Positions 16,695 to 24,080 are shown, counted from the first letter of the stretch. The stretch is 38,335 nucleotides of DNA from Clostridia bacterium (GCA_017395105.1 JAFPWD010000002.1:1-38335), one strand, 5' to 3'. Notes: generated by a model not told the origin, from the letters alone. Numbers and translations are program-made.

Positions 16695-16733
16695 AAAAGA
16701 GCCCTTAGGCGGATACGCCCTACGGACTCTTTT
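16695..16733 (-). terminator. Terminator of the flavodoxin operon
   Basis: AAAAGAG at one end and CTCTTTT at the other enclose an imperfect GC-rich stem with a GATA loop. It is about 67 bp beyond the flavodoxin stop and symmetrical enough to work on either strand. Confidence 0.6.
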
Positions 16734-16799
16734 GTTAAGGAGGGTATGTGGATAAATCAAAAAGCTCGCTCAGGCTTCCTCACTTATGTGCTTGTTCAG

Positions 16800-17225
16800 T
16801 TATTTTGAAAGCTCCGCGCCGATGGCGTTAAGGCTCTTTATCGTATCAGCCTCGGGCTCGCCGGAGCAGATAACGGGCTCGCAGGGCAGCTCTGCGCCAA
16901 GCGCTTTGCAGCTTTCCTCCCAGTTGCGCATCCACTCGCCGTCGCCCCAACCGTAGGAGCCGAAAAGCGCGATCCTTTTGCCGGAAAGCTTGCCCTTGAC
17001 GCCTTCAAACATCGGCGCAAATTCGCTTTCCTCAAGCTCCTCGCTTCCCATCGAGGGGCAGCCGAACGCCACTGCATCAAACTCGTCCATCCTGCTTGCA
17101 TTGAAATCGCCGCAAACGATGAGCTCTGCTGCGGCTCCTGCCGCGCTCGCGCCGTCTACAACGGCATTCGCCATGGCCTCGGTATTGCCCGTGCCGCTCC
17201 AGTAAACAACTGCTATCTTACTCAT
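16800..17225 (-). CDS. Flavodoxin
   Basis: The 141-residue protein is a short-chain flavodoxin. The FMN-phosphate loop is WSGTGNTEAMA near the N-terminus, the second loop is FGCPSMGSEELEESEF, and the third is FGSYGWGDGEWMRNWEE, which supplies the isoalloxazine contacts. It carries electrons at low potential and often replaces ferredoxin under iron limitation. It is the last gene of an operon with DUF3793 and DUF2325 genes, behind a palindromic operator. AAGGAG precedes ATG 17225 by 9 nt. Confidence 0.9.
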   Translation of the reverse strand: MSKIAVVYWSGTGNTEAMANAVVDGASAAGAAAELIVCGDFNASRMDEFDAVAFGCPSMGSEELEESEFAPMFEGVKGKLSGKRIALFGSYGWGDGEWMRNWEESCKALGAELPCEPVICSGEPEADTIKSLNAIGAELSK

Positions 17226-17248
17226 TTTAATTTTCTCCTTTTAACTTT

Positions 17249-17812
17249 TTATATGGCATCGCCGCAAGCGACCGTTAGCCGCTCGAGCGTTATCCCCTCG
17301 GAAAAGCACCTCTTATAAACCTCGGTGCATTTTTGAAACCTTGCAAAGAGCCGCTTTTTTTCGCTCTCGTTTGCGTAAACGCGCCAGCAGCCCGTGCATT
17401 TGCAGCCCTCGTTCGGATCGCGAATAAAGCATTTCACGTCATCGGGCGCATAACCCAGAAAAAGCCCTATCTCATGCGGGAAATCATCGCCCTGCTTGAT
17501 CCTTTCGATGAGTCTGCCTATGCATCTGCCGCATGATGCGCAGTCATAGCCTCGCTCTGTTAAAAGCCGCTTTGAAAGCGGGTCGCGAAGATCGTTTTTA
17601 AGCTTATCGGGACGGTAAACGTAGATGAGCGCGCGTTCCTTTCCGTAGCGAAGAGGCATCATGCGCAGCCCTTTTTTGCCAAGCCTTTTGTTGAAGGCGC
17701 GAATAGCTCCGTTCAGCGTGTGCGTATCGTCATAACGGCAGCTGAACATATTCGCCGTCTTCAGCCCCGCAAGTGTTGGCGAGCAGTGGCGAATAATAAG
17801 CTCCTCACTCAT
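17249..17812 (-). CDS. DUF3793 family protein
   Basis: The 187-residue protein has the features of DUF3793. The N-terminal part has HCSPTLAGLKTANMFSC, the middle has YVYRPDKL, and two cysteine clusters follow (CASCGRC at about 91 and GCKCTGCWRVY at about 137), with HEIGLFLGYAPDDVKCF between them. The function is not established. The family recurs in Clostridia beside flavodoxin and ferrous-iron transport genes, so an iron-linked role is inferred, and the cysteines could bind metal or haem. AAAGGAGG precedes the ATG by 8 nt. It is second in the operon, between the DUF2325 and flavodoxin genes. Confidence 0.85.
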   Translation of the reverse strand: MSEELIIRHCSPTLAGLKTANMFSCRYDDTHTLNGAIRAFNKRLGKKGLRMMPLRYGKERALIYVYRPDKLKNDLRDPLSKRLLTERGYDCASCGRCIGRLIERIKQGDDFPHEIGLFLGYAPDDVKCFIRDPNEGCKCTGCWRVYANESEKKRLFARFQKCTEVYKRCFSEGITLERLTVACGDAI

Positions 17813-17848
17813 CCCGTTTGCCTCCTTTCAGCCGTAATTCTGGAAATT

Positions 17849-18127
17849 TCAGCTTGTATGCGCCTCAAGTATCCCGCGAAGCGCTGCCATGGAGCTTGAA
17901 TGCGAACGCGCAACCTTTGTTGCTTCGCTTTTTATCTCGCTAAGGGCGCATTTTACCATCTTGTGGCTCACGGTGCTCGTGAAAAGCACAAGAAGATCCG
18001 GCGAGCCGATGCTCTTCAGCGCCGTCGTCATCTTGGGATAGATCTTTGCCTTGAAATTGTATTCGCGGCACAGATCGCTGTATTGCCTCGTCATGCATTC
18101 GTTGCCGCCGACTATTACTACGCTCAT
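17849..18127 (-). CDS. DUF2325 domain-containing protein
   Basis: The 92-residue protein begins MSVVIVGGNECMTRQY and continues with LLVLFTSTVSHKMVKCA and HSSSMAALRGIL, the compact Rossmann-like pattern of DUF2325. The biochemical role is unknown. It opens the DUF2325-DUF3793-flavodoxin operon and is the first gene after the palindromic operator at 18162-18177. The ribosome binding site is weak (AGGACGG). Confidence 0.75.
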   Translation of the reverse strand: MSVVIVGGNECMTRQYSDLCREYNFKAKIYPKMTTALKSIGSPDLLVLFTSTVSHKMVKCALSEIKSEATKVARSHSSSMAALRGILEAHTS

Positions 18128-18161
18128 ATCGTCCGTCCTATATCATAGTGGTTTGCTGTGA

Positions 18162-18196
18162 GTTAGCACAAGCTAACTACAGCTGGCATTATAACA
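18162..18196 (-). promoter_or_regulatory. Promoter and palindromic operator of the flavodoxin operon
   Basis: The extended -10 TGTTATAAT is on the minus strand (18188-18196); the -35 is weak. The palindrome GTTAGCACAAGCTAAC (18162-18177) lies 10 bp past the -10, covering the first transcribed bases. It has the same arms as the boxes at 16583 and 19152. Confidence 0.65.
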
Positions 18197-18313
18197 CGCT
18201 CAAAGCAAAAACGCTACTAAAATCATGCACAGTATCTGTGTTATCTTGCTCTCGTTGCCGTCTGAAAAATGAATAAACGGCTTAAAATGCGTTCGTGGCT
18301 TGAATTCTTATGA

Positions 18314-19060
18314 TTATCGATCGTCCGAGTCCTGATCGTTTTTCAAAGATGCCATGCTTTGCTTTTTATTTGCATTGAGTGCAGCTCTGTACTCAACGGG
18401 AGACTGCCCGATGCACTTTTTGAACACGGTTGAAAAATAGTTCGGTGTGGAAAAACCACAGTGCTCGGATATTTCATCTATCGAAAGACTGCCTGCGTGA
18501 AGCAGCTTGCAGCCAAGTGCGATGCGCTCGTCGCGAACATACTCGCAGAAGGTCTGCCCGTTGGCGGCGGAAAAGACACGGCTCAGATAGCTTGGGCTTA
18601 TATTTATAGCGGAGGAAACGGATGCGAGTGTCAGCTTGTCCGAAATATGCTCCCTGATATAGCTGCGCGCGCGCTCAAGATGATCGCATTCGCTCTGCGC
18701 GGAGGCATAAGCCTTGCGATAGGCTTTCAAAACGTGTGTTCCGGCGGCTATTATATCGTCGCCTGATACCGGCGTGTTCGCGGGGTTCTCCGCTTCGTTG
18801 CTGTGGCAGCATTCGGCGAAGCTCATCTGAAGACAGAACCTGAAAAAACAATACAGACCTCGGTTGAGCGAGCTGAGCATCACGGCGGCATCCTCGTTTG
18901 AAATTGAGCCGCGGGAAAGCGCGGCGAGCTGCCTCACCCGCTCCGCAAAAAGCGCCGCAGCCGCCTCAAGGCTGTCATGGATCATCGCCTCGCAGACCGA
19001 GTGCATGTCATAGATGAGCTCGAGTTTTTCGGAGCTTGAGGCATTCGTGTAAGCAAACAT
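18314..19060 (-). CDS. AraC-family transcriptional regulator
   Basis: The 248-residue protein has an uncharacterised N-terminal region of about 140 residues, then a standard AraC DNA-binding domain. The first helix-turn-helix is LTLASVSSAINISPSYLSRVF and the second is LSIDEISEHCGFSTPNYFSTVFKK, with the family signature ending GQSPVEYR. It is monocistronic behind its own TTGACA promoter and has the same palindromic operator as the two units ahead of it. It may control the flavodoxin operon or exporter in answer to the signal read by the palindrome-binding repressor. The ligand is unknown. Confidence 0.85.
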   Translation of the reverse strand: MFAYTNASSSEKLELIYDMHSVCEAMIHDSLEAAAALFAERVRQLAALSRGSISNEDAAVMLSSLNRGLYCFFRFCLQMSFAECCHSNEAENPANTPVSGDDIIAAGTHVLKAYRKAYASAQSECDHLERARSYIREHISDKLTLASVSSAINISPSYLSRVFSAANGQTFCEYVRDERIALGCKLLHAGSLSIDEISEHCGFSTPNYFSTVFKKCIGQSPVEYRAALNANKKQSMASLKNDQDSDDR

Positions 19061-19151
19061 CGGTTTCGCCTTTCGTGTGGATTATTTCGATCAAAGCCCG
19101 CTTTTGCGGCGGGGCATAGAGTGGAGCGGCGATCCGGCATTGCCCGCATAG

Positions 19152-19207
19152 GTTAGTGCACGCTAACTCCGTGCTGTCATTCTAACACCGAGTCGCTCAT
19201 TTGTCAA
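19152..19207 (-). promoter_or_regulatory. Promoter and palindromic operator of the AraC-type gene
   Basis: On the minus strand, TTGACA (19202-19207) and TAGAAT (19179-19184) are spaced by 17 bp, with TGT before the -10. The palindrome GTTAGTGCACGCTAAC (19152-19167) lies 11 bp beyond the -10, as in the flavodoxin operon. Confidence 0.7.
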
Positions 19208-19344
19208 CATAACGAAGCGTTTTGCGGTGAAGTTAAAATAGCGGAGAAGCCGCGCTTAGCGGGCATATCCCGTTCATGGGCAGCGTTTCGCTGAGCTTTG
19301 AATACGGCAAGGATGCCTCGGGTGCTTCCGGCTCCGATATGAGA

Positions 19345-19452
19345 GCTGACGACAACGATCCGATTCCGCCAGCCCTCGTGATCTGCGTTCTGCGTGAAAA
19401 CGCAATCATTCAATCCATATAGCTTTACAGCCCGATCGAGCATTTTATCCAT
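19345..19452 (-). pseudogene. N-terminal fragment of a phosphotransferase-like gene
   Basis: The first 36 codons of a minus-strand frame read KLYGLNDCVFTQNADHEGW and RNRIVVVS. This resembles the start of the aminoglycoside/choline phosphotransferase-fold proteins common in Clostridia. After that the frame loses any recognisable pattern, and the kinase loop and catalytic residues are absent. The rest of the 19208-19545 stretch holds no other gene that I can support. Confidence 0.35.
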
Positions 19453-19545
19453 CTTTACTCCTCTCTCGCAATAGCCCTGCTGTCAAATTGTTCAGAGCAG
19501 ATTTGCCTATCGAAAAACAATGCGAGCAGCCGAAGCCGAATTGCC

Positions 19546-20043
19546 ATGCGAACGCATTCGGTCTACTATATGTCCAAACGGCTAAACGGCAATAATTCGG
19601 TCTATCGTTCATCAAGCAGCGGCACGGAAAAGCATTTTGTAACCAAGATCGGAAACGAAGACGATGCAAAAATCATTGCCCGAGGGCTGAAGCTTCATGA
19701 CGATCTATTTGCGCCAAGCCTGCACGAAACCATTCACCTGAATAAAAAGTTTGTTGATGAGAACGGCAGAATGATGGCGGGTATCGTTGCCGGTGTAGAC
19801 GTCTGGGACGGCTGCTATATCGCCAATATGTACGTGGAGCAGGAGTATCGTGGTCGCGGGTTAGGCTCTTACTTGCTTCGAGAGGTCGAGCGGGAAGCGT
19901 GCGAAAAGGGCGCATATATGCTGATTGCGAATGCTCAAAATTGGAATGTCGGCTTTTTTAAAAAGAACGGCTGCGCTGAAGTTGGCGCTATTAAATATGA
20001 ACCCAACGGGCATAGCTGCTATGAGCTTGCGAAAAGGCTATGA
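19546..20043 (+). CDS. GNAT-family N-acetyltransferase
   Basis: The 165-codon frame has a GNAT fold from about residue 32 on. The acetyl-CoA site is VEQEYRGRGLGSYLL (R/Q-x-x-G-x-G/A), preceded by IANMYV and followed by ANAQNWNVGFFKKNGCAEVG. The acetyl acceptor is unknown. The first 30 residues (to TEKHF) do not look like part of the fold, and no ribosome binding site fits ATG 19546 or 19570, so the 5' end may be disturbed. It sits among gene fragments. Confidence 0.65.
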   Translation: MRTHSVYYMSKRLNGNNSVYRSSSSGTEKHFVTKIGNEDDAKIIARGLKLHDDLFAPSLHETIHLNKKFVDENGRMMAGIVAGVDVWDGCYIANMYVEQEYRGRGLGSYLLREVEREACEKGAYMLIANAQNWNVGFFKKNGCAEVGAIKYEPNGHSCYELAKRL

Positions 20044-20160
20044 TAAGGCTGTGAGTAGGTTTCCATACGTCACTAAAGTATTAGCATGTGCTTATGAAAC
20101 TCAAAGACCGCATCTCAAACTTCGAAAACAAGCCCAATAAGCTGCACCTCGCAAAAAAAC

Positions 20161-20418
20161 AATGATTTATTTATAAAAGCCGTTCGCCGATTTATGGATA
20201 TGGACACGCTTACAGCTCCGCTGCTCAAAGAACGGATCAGCAGAATCGATGTCTCGGAAGTTCAATGCAAAGGAAAGAACCGCATCCAACGCGTAGTTAT
20301 CCATTACCGATTTGTCGGCTATCCGGAGATGGAGCATGATTGCTTCGAGAAGAACGTCAAACAGGACACCCGCCAAGGTGTTGCTGTGGAGTATGTGCCG
20401 CAGGCGGCGAGTAAGTGA
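20161..20418 (+). pseudogene. C-terminal fragment of a large serine recombinase (DUF4368)
   Basis: The frame from 20161 encodes NDLFIKAVRRFMDMDTLT, LLKERISRIDV and RIQRVVIHYRFVGYPE. This is the C-terminal DUF4368 tail of the large serine recombinases carried by Clostridia transposons such as the Tn4451 type. The catalytic and zinc-ribbon parts are missing. A short frame just upstream (ATG near 20096) is out of register, which fits decay by frameshift. It is a relic of a lost mobile element. Confidence 0.6.
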
Positions 20419-20585
20419 GAACAATAAGCTATTAACATTCGTACTGAAAATGAGCAAAATAAAAACGAGCATCGATTAAATCCGTTATCAATGCTCGCTA
20501 TGTGTTATTCTGCCAAAAAAGATTTATTGTTTCAAACCTTGGAATTGAGCTTTCGCATTATATCAATAAGCGGATAAGAGGACTT

Positions 20586-20689
20586 GGTTTTTGAAGATGC
20601 ATCTTGTGCTTGCTCACTCCGCCTCGCACTTCGCGCCTTCAAAAACCGGGGCGGGCGAAACATTCGCAGGATGTTTCGCTCATCCGCCC
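20586..20689. repeat. Nested inverted repeats between the attachment-like repeats
   Basis: An 11-bp inverted repeat (GGTTTTTGAAG at 20586-20596, CTTCAAAAACC at 20637-20647) is followed by a stable hairpin. In it, GGGCGG with CCGCCC encloses GCGAAACAT with ATGTTTCGC (20649-20689). No coding frame is supported in 20419-20751. A further imperfect hairpin is at about 20467-20496. Confidence 0.5.
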
Positions 20690-20713
20690 TTCACGTCCTT
20701 ATGAATTATACGC

Positions 20714-20751
20714 AAAATAAGACAGAGCACCTACGGCACTCCGTCTTATTT
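20714..20751 (-). terminator. Terminator of the tRNA operon
   Basis: The stem AAAATAAGACaGAG with CTCcGTCTTATTTT directly follows the CCA of tRNA-Leu on the minus strand and ends in TTTT. Confidence 0.75.
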
Positions 20752-20838
20752 TGGTGCGGATAAGAGGACTTGAACCTCCACGAAGTTGCCCCCATACGGA
20801 CCTGAACCGTACGCGTCTGCCAATTCCGCCATATCCGC
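20752..20838 (-). tRNA. tRNA-Leu (anticodon CAG)
   Basis: The minus-strand gene has acceptor GCGGATA/TATCCGC, discriminator A and encoded CCA. The anticodon loop is TTCAGGT, and it has the long variable arm of class II tRNAs. It is the last gene of a seven-tRNA operon, and its 3' end is duplicated downstream. Confidence 0.9.
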
Positions 20839-20847
20839 AAATAAAAA

Positions 20848-20932
20848 TGGTGGACGGGGATGGATTCGAACCATCGTAGTCTGTGACAACGGATTTACAG
20901 TCCGCTCCCTTTGGCCGCTCGGGAACCCGTCC
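20848..20932 (-). tRNA. tRNA-Tyr (anticodon GTA)
   Basis: The acceptor is GGACGGG/CCCGTCC with discriminator A and encoded CCA. The anticodon loop is CTGTAAA, and there is a long variable arm. Confidence 0.9.
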
Positions 20933-20948
20933 ATATAAGAATCATAGC

Positions 20949-21024
20949 TGGAGCTGGTGATGGGACTCGAACCCGCAACCTGCTGATTACAAATCAGCTG
21001 CTCTGCCAATTGAGCTACACCAGC
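20949..21024 (-). tRNA. tRNA-Thr (anticodon TGT)
   Basis: The acceptor is GCTGGTG/CACCAGC with discriminator T and encoded CCA. The anticodon loop is TTTGTAA in stem GCTGA/TCAGC, and the T-loop has GGTTCGAGTCC. Confidence 0.92.
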
Positions 21025-21042
21025 GTATGAATTTCTCGAGAT

Positions 21043-21119
21043 TGGCGATCCGGAAGGGGCTCGAACCCTCGACCTCCAGCGTGACAGGCTGGCATTCTAA
21101 CCAACTGAACTACCGGACC
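21043..21119 (-). tRNA. tRNA-Asp (anticodon GTC)
   Basis: The acceptor GGTCCGG pairs with CCGGATC; the discriminator is G and CCA is encoded. The anticodon loop is CTGTCAC in stem CCAGC/GCTGG. Confidence 0.92.
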
Positions 21120-21133
21120 GCGATATGAAATTG

Positions 21134-21210
21134 TGGTGGGCCTTCAGGGACTCGAACCCCGGACCAATCGGTTATGAGCCGACCGCTCTAACCAACTGAG
21201 CTAAAGGCCC
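21134..21210 (-). tRNA. tRNA with anticodon CAT (Met elongator or Ile2)
   Basis: The acceptor is GGGCCTT/AAGGCCC with discriminator A and encoded CCA. The anticodon loop is CTCATAA. It lacks the initiator features (unpaired first base, GGG/CCC next to the anticodon loop). The CTCATAA loop is seen both in elongator Met and in lysidine-modified Ile2 tRNAs, so identity cannot be settled here. Confidence 0.85.
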
Positions 21211-21217
21211 TAAAAAA

Positions 21218-21292
21218 TGGTGACCCCTAGGAGACTCGAACTCCTGTTACCGCCGTGAAAGGGCGGTGTCTTGACCGCTTGACCAAGGGGCC
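21218..21292 (-). tRNA. tRNA-Glu (anticodon TTC)
   Basis: The acceptor is GGCCCCT/AGGGGTC with one wobble pair, discriminator A and encoded CCA. The anticodon loop is CTTTCAC in stem CCGCC/GGCGG. Confidence 0.92.
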
Positions 21293-21297
21293 ACATA

Positions 21298-21374
21298 TGG
21301 TCGGGGTGAAGGGATTTGAACCCTTGGCCCCATGCTCCCAAAGCACGTACGCTACCGAACTGCGCCACACCCCG
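21298..21374 (-). tRNA. tRNA-Pro (anticodon TGG)
   Basis: The acceptor is CGGGGTG/CACCCCG with discriminator A and encoded CCA. The anticodon loop is TTTGGGA in stem CGTGC/GCATG. It is the first gene of the tRNA operon. Confidence 0.92.
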
Positions 21375-21403
21375 TGAAGCGCCGCATTTTTGCGACGGCA
21401 TCC

Positions 21404-21432
21404 ATTATACCCCGATTGCTGCCTTTTGTCAA
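21404..21432 (-). promoter_or_regulatory. Consensus promoter of the tRNA operon
   Basis: TTGACA (21427-21432) and TATAAT (21404-21409) match consensus exactly with a 17-bp spacer on the minus strand. The -10 is 30 bp upstream of tRNA-Pro. Confidence 0.9.
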
Positions 21433-21549
21433 TATGTTTTATTGGGAAAAATCATATATTGCTGAGGAACGCGGTGCGCAGGGGGCACTTTTGCTGCGAG
21501 CTTCGCTTTCATGCTTGACTCGGGCGGGGGAGGCATGTATTATAATGGC

Positions 21550-22272
21550 ATGAAGAATGATAGTCAGAGCAAAACCTATGTTTGCATAATCGAATTCGGA
21601 GAGCTTGATCCGAATGGGTTTTCCGCGCTTTATACAAGATCGCGCCTTGCGCTGCTCGACAAGATCGCATTGGAGCATGCGCGGATGCAGAGCGCGGCGG
21701 CGGAGCTTGCTTATCTTGCCGCGGCAAGGGCGGCCTTGTTGGGCGGCATGCTCGGCGCGGAAAATGCGGCGGGCTCGGCGGATGAGCTGAAAAAACGCTT
21801 CGAGTATTCCTACGGTGAAAACGGCAAGCCGATCCTTGAATGCGCAAGCATGAGCCTTTCACATTCGTCCGGCACTGCGATGGCTGCGGTTGCTCAGCTT
21901 GCGGTTGGCGTTGATATAGAGCGCAAAAGGCGCGTTTCTTGGCGCGCTGCAAAAAGGATAATGAACGCGAAGGAGTATGAAGACTTCATATCCCTGCCCG
22001 ATGAGGATAAAAACTGCCGCCTGCTCGAGGTGTGGACGGCCAAGGAGAGCTTTTTGAAGCTGACGGGCGAGGGAATCGCGGCGGGGCTCGATAAGCTGCA
22101 TTATGACCGCGAAAAAGAGAAGGTGAGCCGCGAGACGACGGGGGAGAGTGCGTATGTTACCCGGTTCGACAGCGAGGCGCTTTGCGCGTGCAGCTGTTCC
22201 TTTAATAAAGCCGAACCGAAGCTTCTGCGCTTTTCGTGCGCGGAGTCGGCGGCTGAGTTTATTGGATCGTGA
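21550..22272 (+). CDS. 4'-phosphopantetheinyl transferase (Sfp type)
   Basis: The 240-residue protein has the two magnesium and coenzyme A-binding signatures of the superfamily: VGVDIERKRR (about 123-132) and WTAKESFLKLTGEG (about 164-177). MSLSHSSGTAMAAVA before them corresponds to the substrate-binding strand. It transfers the phosphopantetheine arm of coenzyme A to carrier proteins. The length fits the Sfp class more than the short AcpS class. The start is uncertain: ATGs at 21535 and 21550 are in frame. A promoter-like pair, TTGACT (21515-21520) and TATTAT (21538-21543), lies so close that a transcript starting there would be almost leaderless from 21550. No synthetase genes are adjacent. 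Confidence 0.8.
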   Translation: MKNDSQSKTYVCIIEFGELDPNGFSALYTRSRLALLDKIALEHARMQSAAAELAYLAAARAALLGGMLGAENAAGSADELKKRFEYSYGENGKPILECASMSLSHSSGTAMAAVAQLAVGVDIERKRRVSWRAAKRIMNAKEYEDFISLPDEDKNCRLLEVWTAKESFLKLTGEGIAAGLDKLHYDREKEKVSRETTGESAYVTRFDSEALCACSCSFNKAEPKLLRFSCAESAAEFIGS

Positions 22273-22305
22273 AAATGTTTTTTTTAAACGGTTCGAGCAA
22301 AACGG

Positions 22306-22334
22306 TTGATTATTGGGCAAAAAAACGATAGAAT
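22306..22334 (+). promoter_or_regulatory. Promoter of the AIM24-type gene
   Basis: TTGATT (22306-22311) and TAGAAT (22329-22334) are 17 bp apart, upstream of a ribosome binding site AAAGGA before ATG 22395. Confidence 0.65.
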
Positions 22335-22394
22335 ATTCATAACAGCGTATATATGCGCTGCACATTTATCAAAAAACGAAAGGATGGTATCATT

Positions 22395-23069
22395 ATGCGT
22401 TATCAGATCAGCGGAGAGCCGCTGCCGGTAGTTATCTGCGAGCTCGAGTCGGGCGAGAGGATGATTTCGGAGGCGGGCGCAATGAGTTGGATGACCCCCA
22501 ATATGGATATGAAAACCGTGGGCGGTGGCGTGAGCAAGGTAATCGGAAGGATGTTTTCGGGCGAAAGCATGTTCCAAAATCATTATACCGCGCAGGGCGG
22601 CCCGGGCAAGATCGCGTTTGCATCGAGCTTTCCCGGCTCCATCCGCGCCGTGCAGATAACACCGGATAAGCCGATAGTCGTTCAAAAATCCGGATTTCTT
22701 GCATCCGAGGAGAGCGTTGAGCTTTCGGTATTCTTCCAAAAGAAGATAGCCGCGGGCTTCTTTGGCGGCGAGGGCTTCATAATGCAGAAGCTTTCGGGAC
22801 ACGGCCTTGCGTTCATTGAGATAGACGGCTCAACGGTGGAATACGACCTTGCTCCGGGCGAGCAGATGGTGGTGGACACCGGCTATCTTGCGATGATGGA
22901 TGCAAGCTGCACCATGGACGTTAAAGCCGTTTCAGGCGTTAAGAACGTGCTGTTCGGCGGCGAAAGCCTGTTCAACACGATCGTTACCGGCCCCGGCAGG
23001 ATCGTGCTTCAAACTATGCCAATGAATAATTTCACCGCAGCGATCGCAAAGATGCTTCCCGGAAAATAA
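22395..23069 (+). CDS. AIM24/TIGR00266 family protein
   Basis: The 224-residue protein shows the glycine-rich beta-helical pattern of the family: LESGERMISEAGAMSWM, SMFQNHYTAQGGPGKIAF, FPGSIRAVQI, FLASEESVEL and GLAFIEIDGSTVEYDLAPGEQ. Bacterial members are widespread, probably cytosolic or membrane-associated trimers of unknown function, sometimes linked to stress. It is a single gene with its own promoter, and a bidirectional terminator follows. The upstream extension to 22353 lacks a ribosome binding site and was excluded. Confidence 0.85.
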   Translation: MRYQISGEPLPVVICELESGERMISEAGAMSWMTPNMDMKTVGGGVSKVIGRMFSGESMFQNHYTAQGGPGKIAFASSFPGSIRAVQITPDKPIVVQKSGFLASEESVELSVFFQKKIAAGFFGGEGFIMQKLSGHGLAFIEIDGSTVEYDLAPGEQMVVDTGYLAMMDASCTMDVKAVSGVKNVLFGGESLFNTIVTGPGRIVLQTMPMNNFTAAIAKMLPGK

Positions 23070-23093
23070 GAGGGCAAATTTGCTCCGCTATGA

Positions 23094-23130
23094 AAATACC
23101 GCTCGCTCGGCTTAGCCGCGGGCGGTATTT
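23094..23130. terminator. Bidirectional terminator
   Basis: A 13-bp stem (AAATACCGCTCGC with GCGGGCGGTATTT, one wobble) stands between the convergent AIM24-type and metallophosphoesterase genes. Confidence 0.75.
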
Positions 23131-23144
23131 GCTGTTTTATCGGT

Positions 23145-24080
23145 TTATCCTTCGGGCAGAATATCCACCGTTACGATCTCGGGCGGGTTGAAGATACGCG
23201 GGATAACGCCCATATAGCCGTCGATGCCAGCGCCGATGATAAGCTCGCCGCCGCCAAGCTCGTATAGTCCTCTGTCGTACTTGGGAAAGAAGCTGCTCGA
23301 TGCCCAAAGCGCACCGAGTCCGAAGGGAAGCGCGATAACGCCGTTATGCGTGTGGCCGCACAGCACCAGATCGATATCCCAATGCTCGCCGGATCGGTTC
23401 AGCACGAAGCTTTTCGGCCTGTGGGAGAGCATAACGGTGTAACGCTCGGTATCACAGAAATCGCAAAGAAACGAGCTTATCGGAAGCTGCTGCCGCTCGG
23501 AATATAATTCATTTTCATAGGCTATGGCATAGAGCCCGCCGATGCGCAGGCTTGCCCCATTCAACTCCACGTCAACCTGATCCCGCTCAAGAAACCTTGC
23601 GCCGGTGCTCTCAAGGCGAGAAACGACCGAAGAGGCTTTTATACCGCGAAGATACTCGCCCTTTTCGCCAAGCTCGTATTCCGAAAAAAACGCTCTGAAA
23701 TCATGGTTTCCAACGGAAAAATACACCGGCGCGATGGATACGAGCCGCTCGAGCAGGAAGGCAAAGGCCTCGACCTCATCATCGGTACAGTCGCGCTCGA
23801 GCATATCGCCGTTCACAACGATAATATCGGGCGCTTCAAGTGCGGCCGCATCCACGACACGCTGATTGGTTTCATCCAGCTTTCTGCGATGCAGATCGCT
23901 TATCATAACGAGGCGGATCGATGCGCCGTTGAGCTTGGCGCTTTTGATCTCGTATCTTACGGTCTCGAGCGAGCCGTTTGAGATCATGGACAGAAGCGCG
24001 GCCGCAATAAAAGGAGCCGCGATGAAAAATATCATCGCAGCGATCTTAAAAAATATGTTGAAACGGCGGGTATTATTCAT
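23145..24080 (-). CDS. Membrane-anchored metallophosphoesterase (YkuE/calcineurin-like)
   Basis: The 311-residue protein has an N-terminal membrane helix (about 10-32) followed by a calcineurin-like phosphoesterase. The metal-binding motifs are SDLH (about 61), VVNGDMLER, VGNHDFRAF and CGHTHNGVIALP. Such proteins act outside the membrane on phosphate esters; the best-known relative, B. subtilis YkuE, is a cell-wall-associated metal phosphoesterase. The substrate here is unknown. The start overlaps the stop of the upstream polysaccharide gene by 8 nt, so it is translationally coupled to it. This suggests a role with envelope polysaccharides or their lipid carriers. Confidence 0.85.
   Translation of the reverse strand: MNNTRRFNIFFKIAAMIFFIAAPFIAAALLSMISNGSLETVRYEIKSAKLNGASIRLVMISDLHRRKLDETNQRVVDAAALEAPDIIVVNGDMLERDCTDDEVEAFAFLLERLVSIAPVYFSVGNHDFRAFFSEYELGEKGEYLRGIKASSVVSRLESTGARFLERDQVDVELNGASLRIGGLYAIAYENELYSERQQLPISSFLCDFCDTERYTVMLSHRPKSFVLNRSGEHWDIDLVLCGHTHNGVIALPFGLGALWASSSFFPKYDRGLYELGGGELIIGAGIDGYMGVIPRIFNPPEIVTVDILPEG

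Larger units (their letters stand above)
20570..20772 (-). repeat. 17-bp direct repeat of the tRNA-Leu 3' end (probable attachment-site scar)
   Basis: GCGGATAAGAGGACTTG occurs at 20756-20772, inside the 3' end of tRNA-Leu (acceptor and T-arm), and identically at 20570-20586, 186 bp further downstream. A duplicated tRNA 3' end in the same orientation is what integrase-mediated insertion into a tRNA gene leaves. The enclosed segment is too short to be a functional element. Confidence 0.6.

Noticed and set aside
20746..21401. Short minus-strand frames over the tRNA cluster
   Set aside because: They translate tRNA genes; the cloverleaf assignments explain the sequence fully.
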